NCBI GenBank assembly: GCA_018714695.1
Contig: DVNB01000099.1
Location: 1-49,498, forward strand
Direction of reading: 5' to 3'
Source: Candidatus Ornithomonoglobus merdipullorum
Lineage (GTDB): Bacteria; Bacillota; Clostridia; UBA1381
Length of the DNA stretch: 49,498 nt
This document shows, in pieces, positions 1 through 7,751 of this stretch; positions within the stretch are counted from its first letter, which is position 1, and each line of letters opens with the position of its first letter. Both the position numbers and the translations under genes were made by a program. Under the pieces are notes generated by a model. That model did not search any database. It saw only the letters and a list, made by a program, of their open reading frames with translations, and was not told where the DNA came from.

Positions 1-67
1 TGTTTATATATATGATCTTCATATTTTAATATTTCTTAAACATTTTCTAATCAATTCGAAAACATAA

Positions 68-89
68 TGATGATAATATATTATCATCA
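68..89. promoter_or_regulatory. 22-bp perfect palindrome, operator candidate
   Basis: Every base of 68-89 pairs in a perfect inverted repeat; the core reads TGATAAT-AT-ATTATCA. Known Fur boxes are two TGATAAT arms with one central base, so this is a Fur-like arrangement with a two-base centre. It ends 34 bp before the start codon at 124. The resemblance is inference. No convincing -35 was found, but AT-rich -10-like sequence lies inside the palindrome. Confidence 0.45.
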
Positions 90-123
90 AAAGCAAAGAG
101 CTTAGTTATGGAGGTAAAAAGCT

Positions 124-492
124 ATGAAGAAAAAAAATTTTGTAACATTGATCATGAGTACGGTAGGCGGGATATTGTTTGCACTCGGAATGTGCATGTG
201 TCTGCTTCCCGAGTGGAATGTGTTTACGCAGGGCGTTGTTATAGCCGCTGTTGGTGCAGTGATACTTCTTGCGATGATCATAGTGCGCCGCCGTATGGAA
301 GGCAAACCCGCGGTGAAGCTCAATGGCAAGGCAATTGGCACCGTGATCTTCGGTATATTCGGAGCGCTGGTCCTTGGTGTGGGAATGTGTCTTACAATGG
401 TATGGGGCATGATGGCTCCCGGGATCATTATAGGTATCGCAGGTATCGCACTGCTGCTATGTCTTATCCCTATCGTTAAGGGGCTGAAATAA
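124..492 (+). CDS. Small integral membrane protein, unknown function
   Basis: The product is 122 aa, starting at an ATG 6-7 nt after GGAGG. Four hydrophobic segments are visible, at about residues 6-27, 35-53, 71-92 and 94-117. A basic RRRMEG loop lies between helices 2 and 3, which favours a cytoplasmic loop. No catalytic motif was seen and I do not recognise the family. It is the first of three closely spaced small genes, followed by a 29-aa membrane peptide and an 83-aa soluble protein. The palindrome at 68-89 may control the group. It could be a small stress-response membrane protein, but nothing in the sequence proves that. Confidence 0.75.
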   Translation: MKKKNFVTLIMSTVGGILFALGMCMCLLPEWNVFTQGVVIAAVGAVILLAMIIVRRRMEGKPAVKLNGKAIGTVIFGIFGALVLGVGMCLTMVWGMMAPGIIIGIAGIALLLCLIPIVKGLK

Positions 493-505
493 GGAGGCAA
501 AGGAT

Positions 506-595
506 ATGTCAAAAACGGTTATTTCCGTTGCGGGAGTTATAGCTTCGGTATGGGCAGTTATCGCTTTGGTAGTATTTCTCAGGAGAAAAAGATAA
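506..595 (+). CDS. 29-aa single-helix membrane microprotein
   Basis: A 29-codon ORF begins 13 nt after the previous stop and has its own AAGGAGG site upstream of the ATG. The peptide starts MSKTVISV, has one hydrophobic segment (about residues 5-25) and ends in FLRRKR. The basic tail predicts an outside-in helix with its C-terminus in the cytoplasm. The strong ribosome site, the fit between two other small genes and the sensible membrane topology support a real gene. Function is unknown; it may assist the preceding membrane protein. Confidence 0.6.
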   Translation: MSKTVISVAGVIASVWAVIALVVFLRRKR

Positions 596-611
596 AAAGG
601 AGACGAATAAA

Positions 612-863
612 ATGGCAAAATCAAAGCTCGTAAAGGCGAATGAAAAGATCGCCGAAAATGTTGCTGAAGGATATAAGAAGATAGAAAACGGCGTTGTCGG
701 GGGTTACAAGAAGATAGAGGATGGCGTTGTAGGCGGGTTCACAAAGGTCACAGACAAATTTGTGGATCAGTTCCTCACTCGTGACGGCGAGTCTGTGGAG
801 GATGCGAAAAAACGTCTGGCACGTGAGCAGGCGGAACGTGAAGGGAAAATATCAAAAGAGTAA
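612..863 (+). CDS. Small charged protein with internal repeat, unknown function
   Basis: The product is 83 aa, starting at an ATG preceded by AAAAGGAGACG. A motif GYKKIE(N/D)GVVGG occurs twice in tandem (about residues 20-43), followed by a related GFTKVTDKFVDQ unit. The 11-13 residue periodicity and the Lys/Glu pattern suggest amphipathic helices that could lie on a membrane. The C-terminus is highly charged. No signal peptide or catalytic motif was seen. It completes the trio that begins at 124 and probably shares their transcript. The family is not recognised. Confidence 0.7.
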   Translation: MAKSKLVKANEKIAENVAEGYKKIENGVVGGYKKIEDGVVGGFTKVTDKFVDQFLTRDGESVEDAKKRLAREQAEREGKISKE

Positions 864-870
864 AAATATT

Positions 871-906
871 AACGGCAGAGCATTGAATATAAAATGCTCT
901 GCCGTT
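871..906. terminator. Hairpin terminator between convergent genes
   Basis: A perfect 14-bp stem (arms 871-884 and 893-906) encloses an 8-nt loop. On the minus strand it is followed by a T-rich run, so it mainly ends the minus-strand unit of 918-3892. On the plus strand it may also stop the small-gene trio. Confidence 0.75.
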
Positions 907-917
907 CGCTTGGATAT

Positions 918-1139
918 TTATTCATTAAACTTTATAACATTGTTAAACTGCTGTATCTTTGTTGTAGTAGTTGCATTTGCGCCCGTTTTTGTATAAATAA
1001 CAAAATTCTGCTCATTTGCCGCAAAGGTGTATGATGATGGAGCGCCGGCAGCTAATCCTGCAGCTGTAAAGATGGTCTCCTCAAAATATATTATATTGAT
1101 GTCAGGTCTGACATATTTACGAGTATTGCTGTAAGTCAT
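918..1139 (-). CDS. Small unknown protein downstream of secreted protein
   Basis: The product is 73 aa. Its AGGAGG site overlaps the stop codon of the large upstream gene, and its ATG follows that stop by 14 nt, so the two are probably translationally coupled. The N-terminus contains a Y-x-R-P-D-I-N-I-I-Y-F-E-E pattern followed by TAAG. Short peptides of similar layout occur beside surface proteins in gut Bacillota, but that comparison is from memory. No signal peptide, Cys or membrane segment is present. The C-terminal half is rich in Thr and Asn. Function is unknown. Confidence 0.6.
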   Translation of the reverse strand: MTYSNTRKYVRPDINIIYFEETIFTAAGLAAGAPSSYTFAANEQNFVIYTKTGANATTTTKIQQFNNVIKFNE

Positions 1140-1153
1140 AGATCAACACCTCC

Positions 1154-3892
1154 TTATTCTCCGCTGCCGGTCGTGTTATTGACCGTATTCGAGTAATCCT
1201 CATAGCTATCGGCATGGATATCGTCCGAAACATCTGCCATACTATTTTCATCAAACTCCAAACCGTATGTTACTGTTGCGGTAGCGCCGGGAGCGTACAG
1301 ATTATCTATAACGAACCCGTAAATAACTCCGCCTGTTGTCGTTACCGTTGTGCTTATATTGTCATATGCGGAAAATGAAACCGAATCGGCGTTCCCGCTA
1401 TCTTGAGTAAATCCGGTTGCCTTGTATATAGAGCCTTTATGCGAAGCATCTACAGATTCCGAATCGGTCAGTACAGCAGTATCGTCAAAAGCAAAAAAGC
1501 TGCGCAGCGGTATATCTTCATCTGTTGTCAATTTCTTAACAAATACGGGCGAATCATTTGCGGGATTTGGTATCGTGACGGTCCATATTATACTGTTCCG
1601 GCTCGTACCGTTATTTGCTATCCTTGCGGTAAATGATGTTGCGATCGTATTGCCGTACTCATCGCCGCCGGCTTTGCCATTGTCTTTATTGGGGGTAGGT
1701 GTTTTTTTGTCCCCACTATCAGTGATCAGTGCATCATTTACGTTATTAAAATACGTATCGTGCGAGCCTGCGTAACCGGAGCCTTCGAGGTTATCCTCTC
1801 CATCCTCACTGACAAACGATACGGTGGCTTGTATTGCTGGCTGATCAATAACTGTTATGGTTATATTTTCTTTTACTTTTATATAACAGTCAGCCCAGAT
1901 GTCAAGCGCGGTATTGTCTCCCGCTCCGTAACGCTGTGTGCCTCCGCCGTTTCCGTATTTCATGGTGCCCTCCTCACTTGAAGTTCCGGTGGCATGATTT
2001 TTTTCGTCGGCGAGTTTTTCACCGCTTTCGGCATTCACCATGTATTGCGCAGAAGGGGTGTTGTTATAGTAAACAGTCCATTCGTCTTTGTTGCTGTCAA
2101 TAAGCTCTTGATCTTTGAGATCTGCGTAATCGATCTCATTCAGACATTCTATCTTTATACCGTTGTCATTTCGCTCAACGTCTATAAGCGGTACATGGAT
2201 AACTCCGTTTGCGCTGTGCACGCTGACTATATTATAATCACCGGGCGGCACTATATTTCCGTATGCGTCGAGTCCGTTCCATACCAATCGGTATTTGTAC
2301 TCGTATCCACCGAGAGTGCTATCATCTATCTTTGAGCCAAGCAGCATTCTCACATTTGCCTGTTCCTGCTCATTAGGATTGTGTTCGGCTTGCCACTTAC
2401 CTTCAGTATCTCTTATAGCTGTTCCATCATCATCAAGCGCGTATCCGCTGAAATCAAGCTTTACAGCCATCTGATCGGGAGGCAGTTTTCCTTCCGGGAC
2501 GCTGACAGTGATCTCGAACGTTCCGCCGAAGCCTTCCGTTCCGGCACCTAGACTATTGTTTGCTAATGCTCCATCGCCGGAGTTGAGCGTGTAAGGACCT
2601 GAGCCTTCGTAAGTCACGCCGTTCTCTTCTGCCAGCTCCACTCCGGTTATGTCAGTTGTCGTTACCCGCTTATGGGTCAGTGTATATGCCTCGAGCATTT
2701 TTTCGTTCTCTGTCCTGTTAAAGAACACCTTATGGCTCTTATCCACGCCTTCGACTGTGGGCACGAGGTTTATATACGTATGACCGCCGTTTACTATCGG
2801 CAGATCGCCGACGTTTGTGTCGGACTTGCTGTAGAATGAGTGATTGAGCGATTGGAGATTATATATAGAAGTTTTATCATTGGTGTATGTGTCGTTCGGA
2901 TCCCATAGGAAACCTCTGTTGTTGGAATACAGCACAAATCCGCCGGTCCATATGCCGTTCAGGTCGACCTTGTACTCAAATCCATCGTCTGTAAGGACAT
3001 ACATGTTTGAATAAACTCCCGGCATGGATGTTCCGTTACCGAGAGATCCTGTGTTTAGAAACAGCATATCGCTCCAAACGCGTCCGGTTTGCGCTTTTGG
3101 CTGTTCGTCATTATCTGAATATACAGTTACATCGAATGCTGCTACAGCGTTTGTATTATTGCCGGAACTCCAGTTTCCATCAGCTTTTGCCGGACTTGGT
3201 CCATCGCTATGGTGGTTCGCTGACAAGAACCTGAACGCGTATGTCCCTGTTACGGGAGCTGTAAAGTTCAGCGGATCGTAGCCGTCATTATTACTGTTGT
3301 CCACATTGGGACCGTTCCGCTCTTCTGCCGGGCTTGCGATATGTCCTGTGCCGGTATCTTTGTTCACCCTGAAAAGATATACTGTATCGGAACTTGCGTT
3401 GATTGTATTATCCTCATTAATGACCTGGTACTTAGCCGTCGCAGCGGTTTCCGGGTCATACGGCATTCCGCCTGCTTCCGTTGGTATAGTGACGGCTATC
3501 CCGACAGCGTTATCGCCGCCATATAAGTTATCATTTAAGTTATCGTTAAATTCGGTTTCATTTACATTATAAGTATCCTTTTCTGTATCGTAACCCCATA
3601 TCGCTTGGAGCGATGATACATCCTGAGCGTTGGCGCTCGAGCCGAAGTATATCGTCTCGCCCTCTTCGGCGTAGACGTATATCACGCTCGTTCTCTCCTG
3701 TTCCATATTTGTATGATAGCTCCACTCAAGATACGGACGGTACGCATTCCCATTATAATACGAAAACTCCTGACTATCATTATACGAGCCGACAAGATTT
3801 ACGATGCCCTCTGCGGAAGCAGACAATGCTGCCGCCGTCAGCACGGCAGCCGATACAGCCGCTGCCGCGGCAATTCTGCACATTACTGCCAT
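1154..3892 (-). CDS. Large secreted surface protein, unknown function
   Basis: The product is about 912 aa. The chosen ATG lies 9 nt from GGAG; an in-frame ATG six bases earlier (3898) lies too close. An Ala-rich signal peptide ends near ALSASAEG. The mature protein is acidic, Asn/Thr/Ser-rich and lacks Cys-rich, dockerin, LPxTG or SLH motifs, so its attachment is unclear. A stretch near residues 535-560 (WNGLDAYGNIVPPGDYNI) resembles FlgD-type Ig-like folds. Repeated phrases such as ATVTYGLEF near the C-terminus look like beta-sandwich strands. It is probably an extracellular structural or adhesive protein. A 35-aa ORF precedes it and a 73-aa gene follows on the same strand. Confidence 0.75.
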   Translation of the reverse strand: MAVMCRIAAAAAVSAAVLTAAALSASAEGIVNLVGSYNDSQEFSYYNGNAYRPYLEWSYHTNMEQERTSVIYVYAEEGETIYFGSSANAQDVSSLQAIWGYDTEKDTYNVNETEFNDNLNDNLYGGDNAVGIAVTIPTEAGGMPYDPETAATAKYQVINEDNTINASSDTVYLFRVNKDTGTGHIASPAEERNGPNVDNSNNDGYDPLNFTAPVTGTYAFRFLSANHHSDGPSPAKADGNWSSGNNTNAVAAFDVTVYSDNDEQPKAQTGRVWSDMLFLNTGSLGNGTSMPGVYSNMYVLTDDGFEYKVDLNGIWTGGFVLYSNNRGFLWDPNDTYTNDKTSIYNLQSLNHSFYSKSDTNVGDLPIVNGGHTYINLVPTVEGVDKSHKVFFNRTENEKMLEAYTLTHKRVTTTDITGVELAEENGVTYEGSGPYTLNSGDGALANNSLGAGTEGFGGTFEITVSVPEGKLPPDQMAVKLDFSGYALDDDGTAIRDTEGKWQAEHNPNEQEQANVRMLLGSKIDDSTLGGYEYKYRLVWNGLDAYGNIVPPGDYNIVSVHSANGVIHVPLIDVERNDNGIKIECLNEIDYADLKDQELIDSNKDEWTVYYNNTPSAQYMVNAESGEKLADEKNHATGTSSEEGTMKYGNGGGTQRYGAGDNTALDIWADCYIKVKENITITVIDQPAIQATVSFVSEDGEDNLEGSGYAGSHDTYFNNVNDALITDSGDKKTPTPNKDNGKAGGDEYGNTIATSFTARIANNGTSRNSIIWTVTIPNPANDSPVFVKKLTTDEDIPLRSFFAFDDTAVLTDSESVDASHKGSIYKATGFTQDSGNADSVSFSAYDNISTTVTTTGGVIYGFVIDNLYAPGATATVTYGLEFDENSMADVSDDIHADSYEDYSNTVNNTTGSGE

Positions 3893-3928
3893 AGTCATAT
3901 TCTCCTTTCACATGTTTTATACGGTTGT

Positions 3929-4036
3929 TTATTCGGCAAATACGCTTACAGGTGTAAGCGGGGAGATTGCCGGGAATACTGCCGCCGCTTTTGTTGTCAC
4001 ACCTATAAGGCTGCGAATGAATTTTAATTTGTTCAT
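3929..4036 (-). CDS. 35-aa candidate secreted or signal peptide
   Basis: A 35-codon ORF has a strong AGGAGATG ribosome site. It begins MNKLKFIRSLIG, continues with a hydrophobic and Ala-rich stretch, and ends in a Pro-containing segment (FPAISPLTPVSVFAE). The basic amphipathic start and short polar tail resemble AgrD-like or leader peptides in size. The usual Cys of an AgrD autoinducer is missing and no agrB lies in the window. It sits directly upstream of the secreted 912-aa gene, behind an extended -10 promoter. It could be a leader peptide for that gene, a small secreted peptide or a signal molecule. Confidence 0.45.
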   Translation of the reverse strand: MNKLKFIRSLIGVTTKAAAVFPAISPLTPVSVFAE

Positions 4037-4167
4037 TAATGCATCATCTCCTTTTCTTGTTGCCGGACAGCAGAGATGCCGTTGTCTGGGAATGCTAAGC
4101 GTTGATCTGATTTTGGATTGGCATTCTCTGTTATTCCGGCGTTTTTTATCTCATTTGAGATATGCAT

Positions 4168-4176
4168 ATTATACCA
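4168..4176 (-). promoter_or_regulatory. Extended -10 promoter element
   Basis: The minus strand reads TGGTATAAT, an extended -10 element about 130 bp upstream of the 35-aa ORF. The TTGACC upstream is only 11 bp away, too close for a standard -35. An eight-base C run lies between them. Confidence 0.5.
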
Positions 4177-4463
4177 TAGGGGGGGGTCAATATTTGGTTA
4201 TAAAAAAATAGCTCTAAAGTAAAAAAACGTCATTATGCACAAAAGTTAAAATTGCTTTTATATGCAAATATAGCCATATTATGCAAATGTGCACCTCGGC
4301 GAAGATTTTCCAAGATATTAAGTATTTTCTATAAGTTAACAAAGCATAAACAATATATGAATGTTTTATGATGATGGCAAATTATGCAAACACTTCTTGT
4401 ACGTATTGCAGCTTCATGTTTATAAAAAATCTACTCATTCAAAAAACGTAGGTCCGGACATGC
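4177..4463. other. AT-rich intergenic region with TATGCA repeats
   Basis: This belongs to the 489-nt gap between the 35-aa ORF and the hydrolase. No gene was found. TATGCA recurs at 4234, 4261, 4280 and 4383, the middle two as identical TATGCAAAT copies 19 bp apart. They may bind a regulator of either flanking gene. Confidence 0.3.
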
Positions 4464-4492
4464 TTGACATTTTGGCGGAAGAGCTATATAAT
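4464..4492 (+). promoter_or_regulatory. Consensus sigma-A promoter
   Basis: TTGACA (4464-4469), a 17-bp spacer and TATAAT (4487-4492) match the consensus exactly. It lies 34 bp before the hydrolase ATG, which argues against longer upstream start choices. Confidence 0.85.
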
Positions 4493-4525
4493 TATACTGA
4501 AAAAAATACAACGGAGAGGTGCTGT

Positions 4526-5287
4526 ATGCAAATAGAGATAAAAAGAGACGGGCTGACATTGCGCGGAGACCTGCTGAAGCCTGATCGTGAAAAATGTCCT
4601 GTGGCGATAATATTCCACGGGCTGATGTCAAACCGAGGCAGAGACGGTTCCGGTATGTTTTCGAGAATAGCGGATGCGCTTGTGGAAAAAGGTATAGCTG
4701 CGGTAAAATTTGATTTTGACGGTCACGGTGAAAGTGACGGAGATTTTGAGGATATGACAGTCTACAGCGAGCTCCTTGACGCGGCGAAGATAATGAAGTA
4801 TGTCCGCGGGCTGGATTTTGCGGAGGATATATACATAGTAGGTCATTCACAGGGGGCGTTGGTGGGAGGCATGATCGCGGGATATTACCGCGAATATGTC
4901 AAAAAGCTCGTGATGCTCGCACCGGCGGCAACGATAGTGGACGATGCGTTAAAGGGCTCGTGCTTCGGAGCGATGTATGACACATATAATACTCCCGAGC
5001 ATATGAAGATGAGGAATGTTGATGGCGATGAATTTTTGCTGGGAGAGTTCTATCTCAGAACGGCACGGACTCTGCCGGTTTATGAGACCACATCTATGTT
5101 CAAGGGAGAAACACTGATAATCCACGGCACGGATGATCAGGCGGTTGGCGTTATAGGTTCAAAGCGCTATGCCGAATATATGGAGAATGTGAAGCTTGAG
5201 CTTATCGAGGGCGAGCAGCATGGACTTGACCTTTTCTCGCTCGACAGAGTAGTAGAGGAGGTAGCGGGTTTTTTGAGCGGTGAATAA
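4526..5287 (+). CDS. Alpha/beta hydrolase, cinnamoyl/feruloyl esterase-like
   Basis: The product is 253 aa. The start was set at MQIEIKRDG because a GGAGAGG site precedes it and a perfect promoter lies just upstream. The oxyanion motif HGLMSNRG is at 31-38, the nucleophile elbow GHSQG places Ser at 108, the acid is at D203/D204 in HGTDD and the His is H232 in GEQHG. The block KFDFDGHGESDG resembles the Est1E/LJ0536 cinnamoyl esterases, which release ferulic and related acids from plant polymers. There is no signal peptide, so it would act on imported oligosaccharide esters in the cytosol. Other S33-type lipase or peptidase activities remain possible. It is monocistronic and followed by a terminator. 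Confidence 0.8.
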   Translation: MQIEIKRDGLTLRGDLLKPDREKCPVAIIFHGLMSNRGRDGSGMFSRIADALVEKGIAAVKFDFDGHGESDGDFEDMTVYSELLDAAKIMKYVRGLDFAEDIYIVGHSQGALVGGMIAGYYREYVKKLVMLAPAATIVDDALKGSCFGAMYDTYNTPEHMKMRNVDGDEFLLGEFYLRTARTLPVYETTSMFKGETLIIHGTDDQAVGVIGSKRYAEYMENVKLELIEGEQHGLDLFSLDRVVEEVAGFLSGE

Positions 5288-5297
5288 GGGTAAAGTC

Positions 5298-5335
5298 AAA
5301 GGGGCGACGCGATCGAATGCGTCAGCCCCCTTTTG
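5298..5335 (+). terminator. Rho-independent terminator of the hydrolase gene
   Basis: A GC-rich stem (GGGGCGACGC paired with GCGTCAGCCCC, one bulged A) is followed by TTTT just after the hydrolase stop. Confidence 0.8.
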
Positions 5336-5560
5336 CCTTCACCCCTATTTATCCTATTTAAAAGCGGTCACTATAATGCAGCTGCGTATGGTATGACCGC
5401 AGCTGCCCACGATCAGTCAATGGCTCTTTGCGCGGTCGGCATATCTCCCAAGCGGTATTTGTTTCGGAATGTTTCCTAAAATAAAGGAAAGCAGATCTAC
5501 AGGGATCGCCGAATGGCTTAGCATAAAGCCGCATGATCGTATCAATACAATTATAGCATT
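5336..5560. other. Intergenic region, no firm gene
   Basis: This is the middle of the 345-nt gap between the hydrolase and the sensor kinase. A perfect 9-bp inverted repeat (GCAGCTGCG at 5378-5386 and CGCAGCTGC at 5398-5406) is present. A 35-codon minus-strand ORF (5417-5524) lacks a ribosome site and is not called. Confidence 0.4.
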
Positions 5561-5594
5561 AAAAAAGTGCCCGAGTCAATGGAAGCTCAGGCAC
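5561..5594 (-). terminator. Terminator of the sensor kinase operon
   Basis: On the minus strand a 9-bp stem (5586-5594 paired with 5567-5575, one G-T pair) with a 10-nt loop is followed by six T. It lies about 40 bp after the kinase stop. Confidence 0.8.
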
Positions 5595-5632
5595 GAAATG
5601 CTGATTTTCAGGCATGAATTGCATTTTTTTAT

Positions 5633-6910
5633 TTATATATAGATATCACAGCAGAAAGATCCGTTTTCCTCGAAGTAATCGACCATTCCGTCGTGTGCTT
5701 CGATTATGCGTTCTATATTCTTTATGCCGAAGCCGTGAAATTCCTTTTCGGGCTTTGTGGTATGCAGATCTTTGTTTCCTTCAAGCACCGAGCCGTCGAT
5801 AGAATTTGACATAAAGATCGAAAGATATTGTCCTTGTGTCTGAACGTCAAGTTCAATATGCTTCCTTTTCGAGGCTTTTGACGCTTCTATCGCATTGTCG
5901 AAAAGATTTCCGAAAATGACCGCGATCTCATCCTGACTTAGCTTGTCCAGAGCGTGGTTCATGACCCGTGTCTGAACGCTTATGCCGAGCTTGTCGCATA
6001 CGGCTATCTTTGCGTTTACAAGTGCGTCAAAGGTCTCGTTGTCGGTCTTCACAAGCAGCTTTATCGTGTCTATCTGGTTCTGAAGAACAGAATCTATATA
6101 CTGTTCCGCTTTTTGCGCATCGGTCTTTAGGAGTCCCTTAAGAGCCGTGAAGTGCAGTGTAAGATCATGGCGGATCCCGCAGGCCTTTTTGTAAAGATCT
6201 TCAATCTCACCGGCGTAGCGTTTGTCCTGCTCATATTTCTGTGACAGTGCGTTTCTTTCTGATTCCGCCGAGGCATCCATGCTGATCTTTATAAATATAT
6301 AATATATGAGGATATTTACAAGCATAACGCCTATCGTTGCGAGAAGCAGTTCACGATTGGTCTCGCCGTATTTCAAAAACGCCTGCATTATTCCGTTAAG
6401 CGATATTTCCGCAGCGATCGGCATGAGTATGAGCATAAGCATGTTTTTTCGCTTTGCGATCGCGGGGAATCTGAATTTCAGGATCACCGCGCATGAGGCT
6501 ATCATGAGCAGCTTGTTGAATATGATCATCAGCACCCTTTCCTTCGTCATCTCAAAAATGATTTTGTAGTCATGGGTGAAAAGCTCTGCCGATATCAGTA
6601 TTGAGAACAATGCGAAGAAGTATACAAGACAGTTGGTAAAGCCGGATATGAACAGCTTTGTGTACACGTCTCCCTTTAAAAAGATCACACAGTAAAGGAA
6701 GTATACCGGTATGAAGATCAGTCCCAGCAATCCTTCGTATATATACAGAGAATTCATTATGGTTATGAGCGATGAAGATACGCATGTTCCGAGTAAGATC
6801 CCGCCTATCTTTTTGATGCCGGTGTATTTGCTGCCGAAGTATAGAGTCAGAAACGAGATCGTGATCAGATCTTCGGCTATGTTTACGAATATCTCAAATA
6901 AATTTACCAT
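5633..6910 (-). CDS. AgrC-like GHKL sensor histidine kinase
   Basis: The product is 425 aa. About six hydrophobic segments fill residues 1-210, with very short outer loops. A coiled dimerisation stretch follows. The phospho-acceptor is H248 in GIRHDL. The ATPase domain shows the N box GNLFDNAIEAS (334-344), N369 and the G box HGFGIKNIE (392-400). This is the layout of AgrC/FsrC-type kinases that sense peptides in the membrane. It passes phosphate to the LytTR regulator encoded just upstream; the genes overlap by 7 nt and an AAGGAGATC site precedes the ATG. The signal is unknown. No agrB or clear agrD lies in the window. Confidence 0.88.
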   Translation of the reverse strand: MVNLFEIFVNIAEDLITISFLTLYFGSKYTGIKKIGGILLGTCVSSSLITIMNSLYIYEGLLGLIFIPVYFLYCVIFLKGDVYTKLFISGFTNCLVYFFALFSILISAELFTHDYKIIFEMTKERVLMIIFNKLLMIASCAVILKFRFPAIAKRKNMLMLILMPIAAEISLNGIMQAFLKYGETNRELLLATIGVMLVNILIYYIFIKISMDASAESERNALSQKYEQDKRYAGEIEDLYKKACGIRHDLTLHFTALKGLLKTDAQKAEQYIDSVLQNQIDTIKLLVKTDNETFDALVNAKIAVCDKLGISVQTRVMNHALDKLSQDEIAVIFGNLFDNAIEASKASKRKHIELDVQTQGQYLSIFMSNSIDGSVLEGNKDLHTTKPEKEFHGFGIKNIERIIEAHDGMVDYFEENGSFCCDIYI

Positions 6911-7638
6911 CTTGATCTCCTTAAAAAACGCTTGTACAGCGCAAATGCCTCATCTGTGATCTCTTTGCTGCGGGAGATGGGGAGCTCTTCATTGTTTTTC
7001 AGCAGGATACAGCTCTTGTTGAATCTTTCAATATATCTGCAGTTGACTATATAGCAGCGATGCGCGCATATATATCCGTAATCCTTGAGCTCCGCATAAG
7101 CCTGCTGTATGCCGCAGCGGAATGAGGCTTCACTGCCCGTCATCGTATAGGGAGTGAGGTAATGCCCGGAGCTTTTGAGATATATCACCTGCTCTGTGTT
7201 TATCGCTGTAAGCCTTTCAGCCTGTATGTATACGAGCTCATGTGAGCTTTTTCTGTATCCTATCTTGCGGAAAAGCTTAAGCAGCACATCCTCCAGAGAT
7301 GAAAGATCACGCTTGCTTACAAACCAGAACGGCTGGTAGCTGTATGCCTGAAACGCAAGCTCCTCGTGCGCTGTGATAAAGATCACGGCAAGCTCCGGCT
7401 GCTGCTCACGGAGCGAGTGCACAGCGTCGAAGCCGTTCATGCCGGGCATATCTATATCGGCAAGAACTATATCCGTAATGTTTTGTCTGCAATGCTCCGT
7501 AAGCTCATTTCCATCATATAGTTCGATGATCTCACATTGCGCGCCTATCCGCTCTGCCGTGTTGTTTACACGGTTACGTATCTCATCGGCGAAATCCGCA
7601 TCGTCGTCACAAATAACAATGTTAAATAAAGTATCCAT
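6904..7638 (-). CDS. LytTR-family response regulator
   Basis: The product is 244 aa from the ATG at 7638. A GTG two codons earlier is inside the GAGGTG ribosome site, so it was not chosen. The receiver domain has the acidic cluster CDDD (near 10-13), phospho-acceptor D61 in LADIDMPG, T89 in FITAH and K109 in VSKRD. A LytTR DNA-binding domain follows (about 133-240) with the CYIVN and RSK elements. It is the partner of the kinase at 5633-6910. Candidate LytTR direct repeats lie just upstream of its own promoter, which suggests positive autoregulation. Target genes cannot be named from this sequence. Confidence 0.9.
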   Translation of the reverse strand: MDTLFNIVICDDDADFADEIRNRVNNTAERIGAQCEIIELYDGNELTEHCRQNITDIVLADIDMPGMNGFDAVHSLREQQPELAVIFITAHEELAFQAYSYQPFWFVSKRDLSSLEDVLLKLFRKIGYRKSSHELVYIQAERLTAINTEQVIYLKSSGHYLTPYTMTGSEASFRCGIQQAYAELKDYGYICAHRCYIVNCRYIERFNKSCILLKNNEELPISRSKEITDEAFALYKRFLRRSRW

Positions 7639-7658
7639 ATGCACCTCATTAGCTCATG

Positions 7659-7672
7659 ACCGATATATCGGT
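7659..7672. promoter_or_regulatory. 14-bp perfect palindrome in the kinase operon leader
   Basis: ACCGATATATCGGT is perfectly self-complementary and lies between the -10 element and the ribosome site of the regulator-kinase operon, where a bound protein would block transcription or an RNA fold could form. Confidence 0.4.
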
Positions 7673-7684
7673 ACAATTAATTAA

Positions 7685-7713
7685 ATTATACCACAAATCG
7701 ACATGCTATTCAA
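7685..7713 (-). promoter_or_regulatory. Promoter of the LytTR regulator-kinase operon
   Basis: On the minus strand TTGAAT (7708-7713), a 17-bp spacer and TGGTATAAT with an extended -10 (core 7685-7690) form a good sigma-A promoter. Confidence 0.8.
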
Positions 7714-7721
7714 CCCCCTTT

Positions 7722-7751
7722 TTGAACAGTCACAGCTGCTCAATGAACAAT
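7722..7751 (-). promoter_or_regulatory. Candidate LytTR binding site
   Basis: Two 9-bp direct repeats, TTGAACAGT (7722-7730) and ATGAACAAT (7743-7751), are separated by exactly 12 bp, the spacing known for LytTR regulators such as AgrA. On the minus strand they lie 8 bp upstream of the -35 of the regulator gene. The half-sites match the AgrA consensus only in part. Confidence 0.55.

Noticed and set aside
5417-5524. 35-codon minus ORF resembling the IPLGR end of short-chain dehydrogenases
   Set aside because: No ribosome site and no further dehydrogenase sequence before or after it.
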